From Silvanigrella aquatica (lineage in GTDB: Bacteria; Bdellovibrionota_B; Oligoflexia; Silvanigrellales; Silvanigrellaceae): 64,000 nucleotides of DNA. The stretch lies in NCBI RefSeq assembly GCF_001907975.1, contig NZ_CP017834.1, positions 1,100,278 through 1,164,277 on the forward strand. The letters are read 5' to 3'. The position numbers and the translations under genes were made by a program. This document shows positions 9,134 through 17,716 of the stretch, piece after piece. How positions within the stretch are numbered: position 1 is the stretch's first letter; the number at the start of each line of letters is the position of its first letter. The notes beneath the pieces were generated by a model, which was not told the DNA's origin, did no database searches, and worked only from the letters and a program-made list of their open reading frames with translations.

Positions 9134-11029
9134 ATGTCATCACAAACTTTGACCTCCAATCGCATTGCTCTCGTCGGAAATCCAAATTGTGGAAAAACAG
9201 CGTTATTTAACGCTTTAACAGGAAGTCGCCAGAAAGTTGCTAATTATTCTGGTGTGACCGTGGAGAGAAAAGAAGGCGCCTTTGTCAGTCCTCAGGGTAG
9301 AAAAGTTCGTGTATTAGATCTCCCTGGTACTTACAGTTTAAGAGCACGTAGCCCCGATGAAGCGGTGACCCGCGATGTTGTGTTAGGTAAATTTAAAAAT
9401 GAATCCATGCCTGATGCCATCGTTTGTGTGGCCGATGCTACAAATCTCCATTTGGGATTGCGACTCGTCCTTGAACTCAAAAAAATTGGCAAACCCATAA
9501 TATTAGCATTGAATATGATGGATGTGGCCAGAAAAAGAGGCTACGACATTGATCTCAATATTTTATCTAAAGAAATAGGTGCTACTGTTATTCCTACTGT
9601 AGCAATTAAAAAGAATGGAATTAATGAACTTGTTGCTGCTGTTGAAAAAGAATTCACAAAATTTGAAAATTCGGGAACAGACTCTATTCCTGCACAAACC
9701 GCTTCGTGGCAAGAGCCTGCTGCGCAAGAAGTGCGCGCTTACCATAAAGAAGTGGAAAGGATTTTGTGTGCCGCGCATAGAAAACAGGGGAATGCTTCCA
9801 AATGGACTCATCGCTTGGACTCTGTACTGTTGCATCCTGTTTGGGGAATTTTAAGTCTTCTTGCCATTTTATTTGTTGTTTTCCAAGCGGTGTTTTTATT
9901 ACCAGCCTATCCACAGGAACTCATAGAGGCTGGTATTGAGAATTTACAGCACGGGATTGGCGCTACTATGTCCGATGGTGTTTTAAAGAGTCTGCTCTTA
10001 GAAGGTGTTATTGCAGGGGTGGGTGCCGTTCTTGTCTTTGTCCCCCAAATTATCACTTTATTCTTTTTTATATTATTACTTGAAGATACTGGTTATATGT
10101 CGCGTGCAGCCTTCTTAATGGATAAATTAATGGGTGGTGTTGGCTTGCATGGAAAAGCATTTATTCCCCTACTTTCCAGTTTTGCTTGTGCTATTCCTGG
10201 AATTATGTCAGCTCGTACTATTGAAAATAGAAAAGATCGCTTAATTACAATTCTTATTTCTCCTTTAATGACGTGTTCGGCGAGGTTGCCGGTTTATACG
10301 CTCATTATCGCAGCTTTTGTTCCTTCAGTGACAATTTGGGGTTTTGCAAACTCTCAAGGTCTTGTTATGTTTGGGCTTTATGCTGCAGGGATATTATTTG
10401 CTTTAGCCGTTGCTTTTGTTCTCAAGAAGTTTTTCTTAAAAGGGGAATTGCATCCTCTATTAATGGAACTGCCTACTTACAAGCTGCCTAGTCTGCGTAA
10501 TGTTTTATATGGGCTTTATGAGAGAGCAAAAGTTTTTATAACAAGAGCAGGTACCATCATTCTTGCTATGATGATCATCATCTGGTTTTTAAGCACTTAT
10601 CCTTCAGCACCTGAAAATGCCACATTACCTGCAATCGATTACTCATTTGCAGGTATGATTGGGAAATTTGTAGAACCTATTTTAGCTCCTATTGGATTCA
10701 ATTGGCAGATTGCCATTGCTCTTATTCCTGGAATGGCGGCTCGTGAAGTGGCTGTTGCTGCTTTGGGAACAGTTTACGCAATAAGTGGCAATGAAGACGC
10801 GGTTCGTGAAGGTCTGTCAGCCTCTATTGCACATTCGTGGAGTTTAGCAACGGCATTGGCCTTTTTAACATGGTATATTTTTGCGCCTCAATGTGCTCCG
10901 ACACTCGCCGTTGTAAAACGTGAAACAAATTCATGGTTTTGGCCAACAGTTATGTTTACTTATATGTTGGGACTGGCTTACACAGGTGCTTTTGCCGTAT
11001 TTCATTTAACAACTTTTTTAATGAGTTAG
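9134..11029 (+). CDS. feoB: FeoB, GTP-gated ferrous iron transporter
   Basis: Polytopic inner-membrane Fe(II) importer with an N-terminal G domain, 631 aa, shorter than E. coli FeoB (773). G1 is GNPNCGKT at residues 15-22, G3 is DLPGTYSL and G4 is NMMD. The linker to the membrane part (about residues 170-235) is compact. The gating motif FACAIPGIM and a second conserved region MTCSARLPVY are present, with matching Cys residues. It ends in a hydrophobic helix without the Cys-rich FeoC-like tail, and a separate Cys-rich protein follows. Cotranscribed with feoA. Confidence 0.96.
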   Translation: MSSQTLTSNRIALVGNPNCGKTALFNALTGSRQKVANYSGVTVERKEGAFVSPQGRKVRVLDLPGTYSLRARSPDEAVTRDVVLGKFKNESMPDAIVCVADATNLHLGLRLVLELKKIGKPIILALNMMDVARKRGYDIDLNILSKEIGATVIPTVAIKKNGINELVAAVEKEFTKFENSGTDSIPAQTASWQEPAAQEVRAYHKEVERILCAAHRKQGNASKWTHRLDSVLLHPVWGILSLLAILFVVFQAVFLLPAYPQELIEAGIENLQHGIGATMSDGVLKSLLLEGVIAGVGAVLVFVPQIITLFFFILLLEDTGYMSRAAFLMDKLMGGVGLHGKAFIPLLSSFACAIPGIMSARTIENRKDRLITILISPLMTCSARLPVYTLIIAAFVPSVTIWGFANSQGLVMFGLYAAGILFALAVAFVLKKFFLKGELHPLLMELPTYKLPSLRNVLYGLYERAKVFITRAGTIILAMMIIIWFLSTYPSAPENATLPAIDYSFAGMIGKFVEPILAPIGFNWQIAIALIPGMAAREVAVAALGTVYAISGNEDAVREGLSASIAHSWSLATALAFLTWYIFAPQCAPTLAVVKRETNSWFWPTVMFTYMLGLAYTGAFAVFHLTTFLMS

Positions 11030-11048
11030 TCTCTTTATAGGATTATTT

Positions 11049-11219
11049 ATGGTTCAAGAAGCAATTGTTTATACTTTGGTTATATTAGCTACGTTTTATC
11101 TTTTGTATAAATGGAAATTCCAAAAGTTTTTTGTCTCAAAAGCGAAAAAAAGCATGGTTAAATCTTGTTCCTCAGGTTGTCACTCCTGTCCTGTGCAAAA
11201 AGAAAAAAAGTTTTCTTAA
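11049..11219 (+). CDS. FeoB-associated Cys-rich membrane protein
   Basis: 56-residue protein starting 19 bases after feoB. It has one N-terminal membrane helix (about residues 5-20), a basic stretch, then a Cys cluster CSSGCHSCPV at residues 40-49 and a lysine-rich end. This matches the small FeoB-associated Cys-rich family found after feoB in many bacteria. The cysteines might bind iron or a cluster; that role is inferred. The preceding TATAGGATTATTT supplies an AGGA ribosome site. Its size makes it easy to miss. Confidence 0.8.
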   Translation: MVQEAIVYTLVILATFYLLYKWKFQKFFVSKAKKSMVKSCSSGCHSCPVQKEKKFS

Positions 11220-11241
11220 GTTTTTTTCTAATCCATCGATT

Positions 11242-11280
11242 CTCTAATTAGCTGTATTTTATAAATATTTCTAATTAGAG
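11242..11280. promoter_or_regulatory. Inverted repeat covering the ribosome site of the NtrC-type regulator
   Basis: CTCTAATTAG at 11242-11251 and CTAATTAG AG at 11271-11280 form a perfect 10-bp inverted repeat with a 19-nt loop. Each arm itself contains the palindrome CTAATTAG. The right arm runs into the AGAGAGG ribosome site of the next gene. It could be a pair of operator half-sites or an RNA hairpin limiting translation; it lacks a T tract, so a terminator for feoAB is less likely. Confidence 0.5.
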
Positions 11281-11287
11281 AGGCTTT

Positions 11288-12721
11288 ATGGGGAATAAAT
11301 CTAAACAGTCCTCAAAGTCGAATGCTTATACCGTAATTCATTTAGATGACGATCCTCTCGAATTAAAAAATTTAGCTAGAATTTTAAAAAATCATACTAA
11401 AGATGTTACTTTTGAATTGCATTCATTTATATCAATTGCAGATTTAAAAAATGGGATTGAAAAATTAAATAAAATTGATTTTGCCATATTAGACATTTTT
11501 TTATCAGATGAGTTGAGTTTAACGGGAATATCCGTTGTGCAAGAACTAAAAAAAATTCATCCTAATATTATTATTTTAATGAGTTCAAACTGGGATGAGC
11601 CTGATTCTGTTTTGCAAAGTTTAAGAGCTGGTGCCGATGAATTTTTATCTAAAAAAATAAGAAATCACGATCTCATTGAAAAAATATTAATGGTTAGAAA
11701 ATCAATAATATTAAAAAGAGGAATTCATATTTTAGATAAAAAAGAGGAATTTATTTTTAATAAATATTCTGGCGAAACAATGAAGAAAATAAGTAAAAGA
11801 ATTCCTCAAATTGTGAACTCTGCAATTACCTCTGTTTATATTGAAGGAGAATCAGGAACAGGAAAAGAAGTCATTGTTGAATTGTTTGAAGATTATGTGC
11901 AAAAATCTCCCTTTATAAAAATGAATTGTGGCAGTATTTCTCCAAGTTTATTAGAAAGTGAATTATTTGGCTATGTCAAAGGAGCCTTTACGGGAGCAAA
12001 TACGAATAAAGCGGGATTATTGGAGTCGGCATCGGGAGGATGGTTTTTTTTAGACGAAGTGTCCAGTCTTTCTGATAGTGCTCAAGTTGCTTTGTTAAGA
12101 GTATTAGAAAATCAGGAGGTGACGCGCATAGGAGAATCCTTCGCTAGAAAAGTGAATATTCGATTTATAGCCGCATCCAATGTTCCGCTAATTCATAAAG
12201 TAGCAGAAGGAAAATTTAGAAATGATCTTTGGCAACGATTGTGTGAAACAGAAATTATTTTAAAGCCTTTGCGTGAAAGAAAAAATGAAATCCCCGATCT
12301 TATTTTATATTTTTGTAAAGTAATGCGCGGTGGTCCTTATACCATTGAAAAAACAGCGATGAATGTACTATGTCAACTCCCCTGGAGTGAAGGAAATGTG
12401 AGAGAATTAAGAAATTGTTTGCGCGCCATGACGGAGCATCAATCTCAAAAAGTTTTAACCCCACTTTCTATACCGGAAAGAATTTTAGAAAAAAATCATC
12501 CTGAAAAAATAGGAAAAAGTAACGGGGATTTTTATATTAAAGTTCCTATTAAAAATGAAAAAGGTATCAATTTAAAATATAATGAAATGGTTGATATTTT
12601 ATTAAGTGAATATATAAAAAAAACAGGTCTTGGGAAAATAAATATTACGAAATTGTCTAAAGAACTCGGAATAGCAAGAAGTACTTTGCAGCTAAAACTA
12701 AAGTCATTTAAAAATAAATAA
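11288..12721 (+). CDS. Sigma54-dependent response regulator (NtrC type)
   Basis: Three-domain transcription activator, 477 aa. The receiver domain spans about residues 14-135, with the acidic pocket LDDDP and phospho-acceptor Asp in AILDIFL. The AAA+ domain spans about 160-380, with Walker A EGESGTGKE, an intact sigma54-contact loop GAFTGA, and Walker B WFFLDEVS. A Fis-type helix-turn-helix lies at the C terminus (INITKLSKELGIARSTLQ). When phosphorylated it should activate sigma54 promoters; the partner kinase and targets are not apparent. It stands alone behind an inverted repeat and converges on the shikimate kinase gene with only 7 bases between stops. Confidence 0.9.
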   Translation: MGNKSKQSSKSNAYTVIHLDDDPLELKNLARILKNHTKDVTFELHSFISIADLKNGIEKLNKIDFAILDIFLSDELSLTGISVVQELKKIHPNIIILMSSNWDEPDSVLQSLRAGADEFLSKKIRNHDLIEKILMVRKSIILKRGIHILDKKEEFIFNKYSGETMKKISKRIPQIVNSAITSVYIEGESGTGKEVIVELFEDYVQKSPFIKMNCGSISPSLLESELFGYVKGAFTGANTNKAGLLESASGGWFFLDEVSSLSDSAQVALLRVLENQEVTRIGESFARKVNIRFIAASNVPLIHKVAEGKFRNDLWQRLCETEIILKPLRERKNEIPDLILYFCKVMRGGPYTIEKTAMNVLCQLPWSEGNVRELRNCLRAMTEHQSQKVLTPLSIPERILEKNHPEKIGKSNGDFYIKVPIKNEKGINLKYNEMVDILLSEYIKKTGLGKINITKLSKELGIARSTLQLKLKSFKNK

Positions 12722-12728
12722 CGATTGT

Positions 12729-13385
12729 TTAATGCATCTCCTCAATAGAGGGAATATCTTCCTCTTTTTCACTCCATTTGCTTTGCGGCCTCGTTCTTTT
12801 ATTCATAATATTATATACATCATGCATATATTCACGATTATTTGCTCTGCGCTCAATAAGTGCTAAGTGCATTTTCATAGAATCGATCGTATTATAAGTG
12901 GCATCAATAATGACATCGGACTGTTCATAGGATTCTTTTCTCAGCTCCCAGAGTTCATTTACTTTCTTTTCAATATCTTCAATTGTATTTAATTTAGAAA
13001 ATAAGGGTCTTGTTTCTTTAGTTGGAAATATTCTTTTTGCAATTTCCTTAGGATCAAGATGCAACATGACAATAAGTCCCAGCCTTCTTGCGAAAGATAA
13101 ATTTTCGGGATTTACGAGCGTCCCTCCGCCCATTGCGATGACAAAATTATGACGTCTTTCGAGCTTTAAGAGGATTTTATTTTCGAGTTCCCGAAAACCT
13201 TCTTCCCCCTCTTGCTCCATGATTTGAGGAATGGTTTTTCTTGTCGTTGTTTCAATAAAATTATCAAAATCGAGGAAAAATCGATCACTATGTTGGGCGT
13301 AAATTTTTCCAAAAGTTGTTTTTCCTGAAGCAGGCATACCCGTGAGGATGATATTTCTGAAACGTTTTGCCCAATATTTAGTCAT
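12729..13385 (-). CDS. aroK: Shikimate kinase
   Basis: Phosphorylates shikimate at the 3-OH with ATP in the chorismate pathway; cytosolic, 218 aa. Features of the family: Walker A GMPASGKTT at residues 17-25, the shikimate-binding DFDNFIE, AMGGGTLV, and the lid arginine in ETRPLF. Shikimate kinases are usually about 170-180 aa. The C-terminal 40 or so residues here are extra, charged and of unknown role. AGAGGG sits just upstream of ATG 13385. It shares no operon with other aro genes in this window. Confidence 0.88.
   Translation of the reverse strand: MTKYWAKRFRNIILTGMPASGKTTFGKIYAQHSDRFFLDFDNFIETTTRKTIPQIMEQEGEEGFRELENKILLKLERRHNFVIAMGGGTLVNPENLSFARRLGLIVMLHLDPKEIAKRIFPTKETRPLFSKLNTIEDIEKKVNELWELRKESYEQSDVIIDATYNTIDSMKMHLALIERRANNREYMHDVYNIMNKRTRPQSKWSEKEEDIPSIEEMH
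12747..12765 (+). terminator. Possible terminator inside the 3' end of aroK
   Basis: AGAGG at 12747-12751 pairs with CCTCT at 12761-12765, followed by TTTTTC on the plus strand. It could end the response-regulator transcript within the convergent gene. The stem is short. Confidence 0.3.
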
Positions 13386-13549
13386 TTAGTCCCTCTTGCC
13401 ATACATTTCCTAGTCAACTCAAATGATTGCTCACCAAGAGCTTCACTTGTAAACTATAACTTAAGAAATTGTAATTGGTTTAAAAATTTTTCAAATGTAT
13501 TTTTAATGCAGGGACTATTGCTCGTAAATTTTATTGTGAAAGGATAAAA

Positions 13550-14332
13550 ATGTCAATAAATAAGCTATTTATTCCCTTTGCTGTTACCAGTTTTTTTGCA
13601 TTTTTGTGTATGAACTCAGCAGCTTCTGCTGAAGCTGCTCACGAAGCCGCCCATTGGAGTTATTTTGGTGAAAATGGCCCCGCAAATTGGGCAAAACTAG
13701 ATAAAGCAAATATTGTTTGTAGCTCAGGTAAAAAGCAGTCTCCCATCGATCTTATTGAAAAAAATGTTAATCATAATAAATCATTACCTAAAATTGATTT
13801 CTCCTATTTGGAAGTTCCACTAAAAGTTTTGAATAATGGACATACGATTCAAGTAAACTATCCAAAAGGAAGTATGGTAATGGTTGGAGATACAAAAGCA
13901 GAACTTTTACAATTCCATTTTCATACCCCGAGTGAGCATGCTTTTGATGGTAAGCGTACTGCCATGGAAGTTCATTTTGTCAATAAAAAAGAGGATGGTT
14001 CACTTCTGGTTGTAGGTGTATTGATGAAAAAAGGGAAAGAAAATAAATCATTGGCTGGGTTATTTAATAATTTTCCAAAAAAAGAAGGACCCGAGTCTGT
14101 TGTTTCGGGAGAAAAAATTAATCCTATGAATTTCTTACCGAAGGATGATGAATATTATACTTATCAAGGTTCATTAACGACTCCAGGCTGTGCGGAAATA
14201 GTGAGTTGGTATGTGATGAAAGATAAAATTGAGGTGTCATCCGATCAAATCAAGAAATTTAAAAAATTATTTCCTATGGACGCAAGGCCTTTACAAGCTT
14301 TAAATGGTCGTGTTGTTGAGGAAAAAGATTAG
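13550..14332 (+). CDS. Alpha-class carbonic anhydrase, secreted
   Basis: Periplasmic zinc enzyme hydrating CO2, 260 aa. A signal peptide with cleavage near ASA (residues 25-27) precedes HWSYFGENGPANWAKL and SSGKKQSPIDL, the usual alpha-class start. Zinc-ligand histidines lie in QFHFHTPSEH and EVHFVN, and the C-terminal part contains YQGSLTTPGCAE. Two Cys (near CSSGKK and TPGCAE) fit the conserved disulfide of bacterial alpha-CAs. AAAGGA precedes ATG 13550. The next gene starts 2 bases after its stop region, so the two may be cotranscribed although their functions are not obviously linked. Confidence 0.94.
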   Translation: MSINKLFIPFAVTSFFAFLCMNSAASAEAAHEAAHWSYFGENGPANWAKLDKANIVCSSGKKQSPIDLIEKNVNHNKSLPKIDFSYLEVPLKVLNNGHTIQVNYPKGSMVMVGDTKAELLQFHFHTPSEHAFDGKRTAMEVHFVNKKEDGSLLVVGVLMKKGKENKSLAGLFNNFPKKEGPESVVSGEKINPMNFLPKDDEYYTYQGSLTTPGCAEIVSWYVMKDKIEVSSDQIKKFKKLFPMDARPLQALNGRVVEEKD

Positions 14333-14334
14333 AA

Positions 14335-15231
14335 ATGCGCAACGACTTTTTCATTGGTGTTGATGGCGGGGGAAGTAAAACTCATCTTCGACTAGAAGCC
14401 TCCGATGGAAAAGTTCTTGCCGAAGCTTTTTCCGGGCCCGCTAATATTCGTTTATCAGTTGATGTCGCTTGTCGCTCCATTCAAGATGCTCTCGATCAGG
14501 TTCTTCAAAAAGCAGACTTAAAAAACAAAAAAAATATACGTTTGCATGTCGGAATGGGTTTGGCAGGATATGAAGTTCAATCGGCGCGGGAAGGTTTTTT
14601 AGCAAAGTTAAAACACTCTTTTGCAAATTGTATTATTCAATCTGATGCTTATGTCGCCTGTCTCGGCGCACATTCAGGACATTTTGGATGCGTCATAATT
14701 GTAGGAACAGGAGTTGTTGGCCTCAAAATTACAAAAAAAGGGAAGAGCCAAGTGGGAGGCTGGGGGTTTCCTCATGGGGATGAAGGAGGAGCCGCTTGGC
14801 TTGGATTAGAGGCGGTTCGGAGTCTGTTATATCAATGTGATGGTCTTCTGGAAAATTCATCTTTGCTAATTCATTTAAGAAAAAAATTAGGAACGAAGGT
14901 TGAGGACATTACTCAGTGGGCTTGCTATGCCAATGCCAGTCAATATGCAGAATTAGCGAGAGATATTTTTAAATTTGCAGATAAAAACGATAAACTTGCT
15001 ATACAGTTGTTAAAACGTTCTGCAAAACATGTGGAAAATATTTTTTTAGCATTTGATAAACAAGGTAAAGCTTTAGATAAAAATCTTCCCTATTCTTTAG
15101 TCGGGGGAGTTGTCCCATTTATTATAGATTATTTAAAACCTGCTTATAAAAAAAGACTTGTATCACCCAAAGGTGATGCGTGCGACGGCGCTCTTCTTAT
15201 GATAAGAAAAAATATCAGTCAATCGGAATGA
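14335..15231 (+). CDS. BadF/BadG-type ATPase, probable N-acetylglucosamine kinase
   Basis: Actin-fold sugar kinase of the BadF/BadG/BcrA/BcrD family, 298 aa, the same fold as mammalian-type GlcNAc kinase. Phosphate-1 loop GVDGGGSKTHL lies at residues 8-18, phosphate-2 loop IIVGTGVVGL near residue 120, and the glycine-rich WGFPHGDEGGAAWLGLEA typical of GlcNAc kinases near residue 145. Next to nagA it would make GlcNAc-6-phosphate for deacetylation. The pairing is my main argument for GlcNAc over glucosamine. The gene starts at ATG 14335 right behind the carbonic anhydrase. Confidence 0.8.
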   Translation: MRNDFFIGVDGGGSKTHLRLEASDGKVLAEAFSGPANIRLSVDVACRSIQDALDQVLQKADLKNKKNIRLHVGMGLAGYEVQSAREGFLAKLKHSFANCIIQSDAYVACLGAHSGHFGCVIIVGTGVVGLKITKKGKSQVGGWGFPHGDEGGAAWLGLEAVRSLLYQCDGLLENSSLLIHLRKKLGTKVEDITQWACYANASQYAELARDIFKFADKNDKLAIQLLKRSAKHVENIFLAFDKQGKALDKNLPYSLVGGVVPFIIDYLKPAYKKRLVSPKGDACDGALLMIRKNISQSE

Positions 15232-15258
15232 TTGATATTTATAAAAAGAGGCCGAAAT

Positions 15259-16413
15259 ATGTTTTGTCTTGCAAATGCCTTAGTATTCAACGGAGAAAAA
15301 TTTTTAAAAAAGAAACAAATCTATATTAAAGATAATTCTATTGCAGATATTTCTAGTAAAAAAAATACTAAAAAAATAAAAGAAATTGATTTAAATGGAA
15401 ATATTCTTTGTCCTGGATTTATTGATATCCAATTAAATGGTGGCGGTGGTGTTTTTTTTAATGAAAGCCAAACAATATCTGGATTAAAACAAATTATGCA
15501 GGCGCATTTGTCATTTGGGACAACTTCATTTTTACCTACTTTTATTACCGATGATAACAGTAAAATTATACTTGCAATAAATTGTATTAACAAAGCTATA
15601 CAGCAAAAAATACCCGGTATATTAGGAGTGCATTTAGAAGGTCCCTATTTAAACAAAGATAAAAAAGGAATTCATCCTGTCGATTTTATTCGTACTCCTT
15701 CAGAAGATAAAATTGATTATTTATTTCAATTAATTTCTGGGATTAAATTAATCACATTGGCACCTGAAAAAATAAATCATGAGTTTCTGAAAAAATTAAT
15801 AAAAAATAATTTTATTATATTTGCTGGTCATAGTAATGCCACATGCCAACAGATGAAAGACGCTTTTTCTTTAGGAGTTAAAGGTATTACTCATTTATTT
15901 AATGCCTGTTCTCCTTTGGGAAGTCGGGAACCAGGAATTGTTGGGGCGGCATTATTAAATGATGAAATTTGGTGTGGTATTATTGCAGATGGGCATCATG
16001 TTTGTTTTGATACTCTCAAGCTTGCTTTTAAAGCGAAATCAAAAAGAAAATTTATTTTGGTATCCGACGCTATGGCTCCCATTGGGACAAATTTAAAAGA
16101 ATTTTATATTGGAAATAATAAAATATTTGTAAAAGAGGGCAAATATCTCGATGCTGCTGGTACTTTAGCTGGTTCCGCTATTACAGTTTATGATGCCTTA
16201 TTAAATATTTATCAAAATAACCTTGCGTCATTAGAAGAAACTTTGCAAATGACTTCAACAAATGCAGCACAATGTTTAGGAATTGACAATCCTCAATCTT
16301 CAATTAAAAAAGGAAGAATATTACCCGGATTCGACGCCGACTTTGTTGTGCTTGAAAAAAATACATTAAAAATTATGCATGTTTTTCAAGAGGGAAAACT
16401 TCATGCAATGTAA
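15259..16413 (+). CDS. nagA: N-acetylglucosamine-6-phosphate deacetylase
   Basis: Amidohydrolase converting GlcNAc-6-P to glucosamine-6-P and acetate; cytosolic, 384 aa. The family markers are CPGFIDIQLNGGGGV, the metal-ligand region GVHLEGPYLNK, FAGHSNA, ITHLFNACSPL, and catalytic Asp in LVSDAMAPIG, followed by AGSAITVYDAL. I chose ATG 15259 because AAGAGG at 15246-15251 is 7 bases upstream; a TTG at 15232 overlaps the previous stop and has no ribosome site. It follows the GlcNAc-kinase-like gene closely. nagB is not in the window. Confidence 0.92.
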   Translation: MFCLANALVFNGEKFLKKKQIYIKDNSIADISSKKNTKKIKEIDLNGNILCPGFIDIQLNGGGGVFFNESQTISGLKQIMQAHLSFGTTSFLPTFITDDNSKIILAINCINKAIQQKIPGILGVHLEGPYLNKDKKGIHPVDFIRTPSEDKIDYLFQLISGIKLITLAPEKINHEFLKKLIKNNFIIFAGHSNATCQQMKDAFSLGVKGITHLFNACSPLGSREPGIVGAALLNDEIWCGIIADGHHVCFDTLKLAFKAKSKRKFILVSDAMAPIGTNLKEFYIGNNKIFVKEGKYLDAAGTLAGSAITVYDALLNIYQNNLASLEETLQMTSTNAAQCLGIDNPQSSIKKGRILPGFDADFVVLEKNTLKIMHVFQEGKLHAM

Positions 16414-16446
16414 ATTAAAATAATATAATTAGAATTTGAGGAGAAT

Positions 16447-17667
16447 ATGATGAAAGTAAAAACCCATTGGTATGCCAGGCCTTTTCCTAATAATTGGGAA
16501 TTTTATAGCACCTGTGAAGAAGGAAATAATATTGATATTGCCATTAAAAACGATGAAAATACAGCAAAAATAGCTCCTAACCCTAAGGAGGTTATTTTAC
16601 AAGGCATGGCCGCCTGTACATCTGTCGATATTGTGAGCAATTTACAAAAAATGCGTCAACCTTTGCAAAAATTGTCTGTGGAATGTGAAGCAATACAAAA
16701 TGAAACTCTTCCTAAAGTCTTTAAAGAATGTCTCATGACCTATAAAGTAACAGGGGAAAATATCAATATTGAAAGAGTTGCTTATTGTGTACAGTTGAGT
16801 TTTACAAAGTACTGTGGTGTTAGTGCCATGATTGAAAAATCAGGTTGCTTTATTACACCTAAACTCATTGTGAATGAAAAAGAAATCGATATTTGGGATC
16901 CTGAAAATAAAATTTCGAATAAGTTACAAAATTGGCTTCAAGCTATGTCTAAAAAAGCACCATCGGGCTTTGTTTTAGTTACAGGATCTTCAAGGGGAAT
17001 TGGGGCTGCCATGGCAAAGCAACTTGCTAAGGAAGGATACGCTGTAATTCCGACATCTCGTTCTAAAATTAATTTTGATCATGAAAATATTTTTGATTCA
17101 CTTTATTTGGATGTCTCAAATTCATTTTCAATTTTAAATTTAAAGGAATTCTTAAAAAGAAATTCTGTAAAATTAAATCTATTAATTCAAAATGCAGGTA
17201 TTTCATCGTTAGAAAATTCAGATGATTTAAATGCATTAGATTTGAATTTTTCTGAAATCAGGCATGTGTATGAGACAAATGTTTTCGGCATCATCGAAAC
17301 AACTCGTGTCTTTCAAGAAATTATGAATCAAAATTCTATTATTGCTCTCGTTTCAAGTACCATGGGTCAGCCTGAAAGAGATTCCTATTTAAATGCTTCG
17401 TATCGCATGTCAAAAAGGACAGTCACTCAATTTGCAAAACAAGCTGCTTTACAAAGTGAAATGGAAAATAAAAAAATATCTATAATTAGCTTTCATCCTG
17501 GAAGTGTAAAAACTGATTTAAATCCTGGCGGAAAAATATCTGTAGAAAAGAGTGCATCACAAATTGGAGAATTATTTTCGATAAAAAATATCCATGATAT
17601 TTACAAAAATAATGGTCAATTTTTAATTTATAATGAGAAAAATAAAACTTGGGATCCGAGTTATTAA
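16447..17667 (+). CDS. OsmC-like domain fused to short-chain dehydrogenase
   Basis: 406-aa two-domain protein. Residues 1-145 look like OsmC/Ohr peroxidase-type proteins with both reactive-Cys contexts, MAACTSVD and KYCGVSA. Residues 170-406 are a classical SDR: VTGSSRGIGAAMA for NAD(P), NAG in QNAGISS, and the Ser-Tyr-Lys triad in SSTMG and SYRMSK. One continuous frame covers both, so the fusion is not a sequencing join of two genes. GAGGAG at 16438-16443 serves ATG 16447 or 16450. It might couple thiol-peroxide reduction with a carbonyl reductase; the substrate is unknown. It follows nagA. Confidence 0.85.
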   Translation: MMKVKTHWYARPFPNNWEFYSTCEEGNNIDIAIKNDENTAKIAPNPKEVILQGMAACTSVDIVSNLQKMRQPLQKLSVECEAIQNETLPKVFKECLMTYKVTGENINIERVAYCVQLSFTKYCGVSAMIEKSGCFITPKLIVNEKEIDIWDPENKISNKLQNWLQAMSKKAPSGFVLVTGSSRGIGAAMAKQLAKEGYAVIPTSRSKINFDHENIFDSLYLDVSNSFSILNLKEFLKRNSVKLNLLIQNAGISSLENSDDLNALDLNFSEIRHVYETNVFGIIETTRVFQEIMNQNSIIALVSSTMGQPERDSYLNASYRMSKRTVTQFAKQAALQSEMENKKISIISFHPGSVKTDLNPGGKISVEKSASQIGELFSIKNIHDIYKNNGQFLIYNEKNKTWDPSY

Positions 17668-17716
17668 TAAAAACTTTAATATTTGAAATAATTATATATA
17701 GCGGGAGAATGATTTC

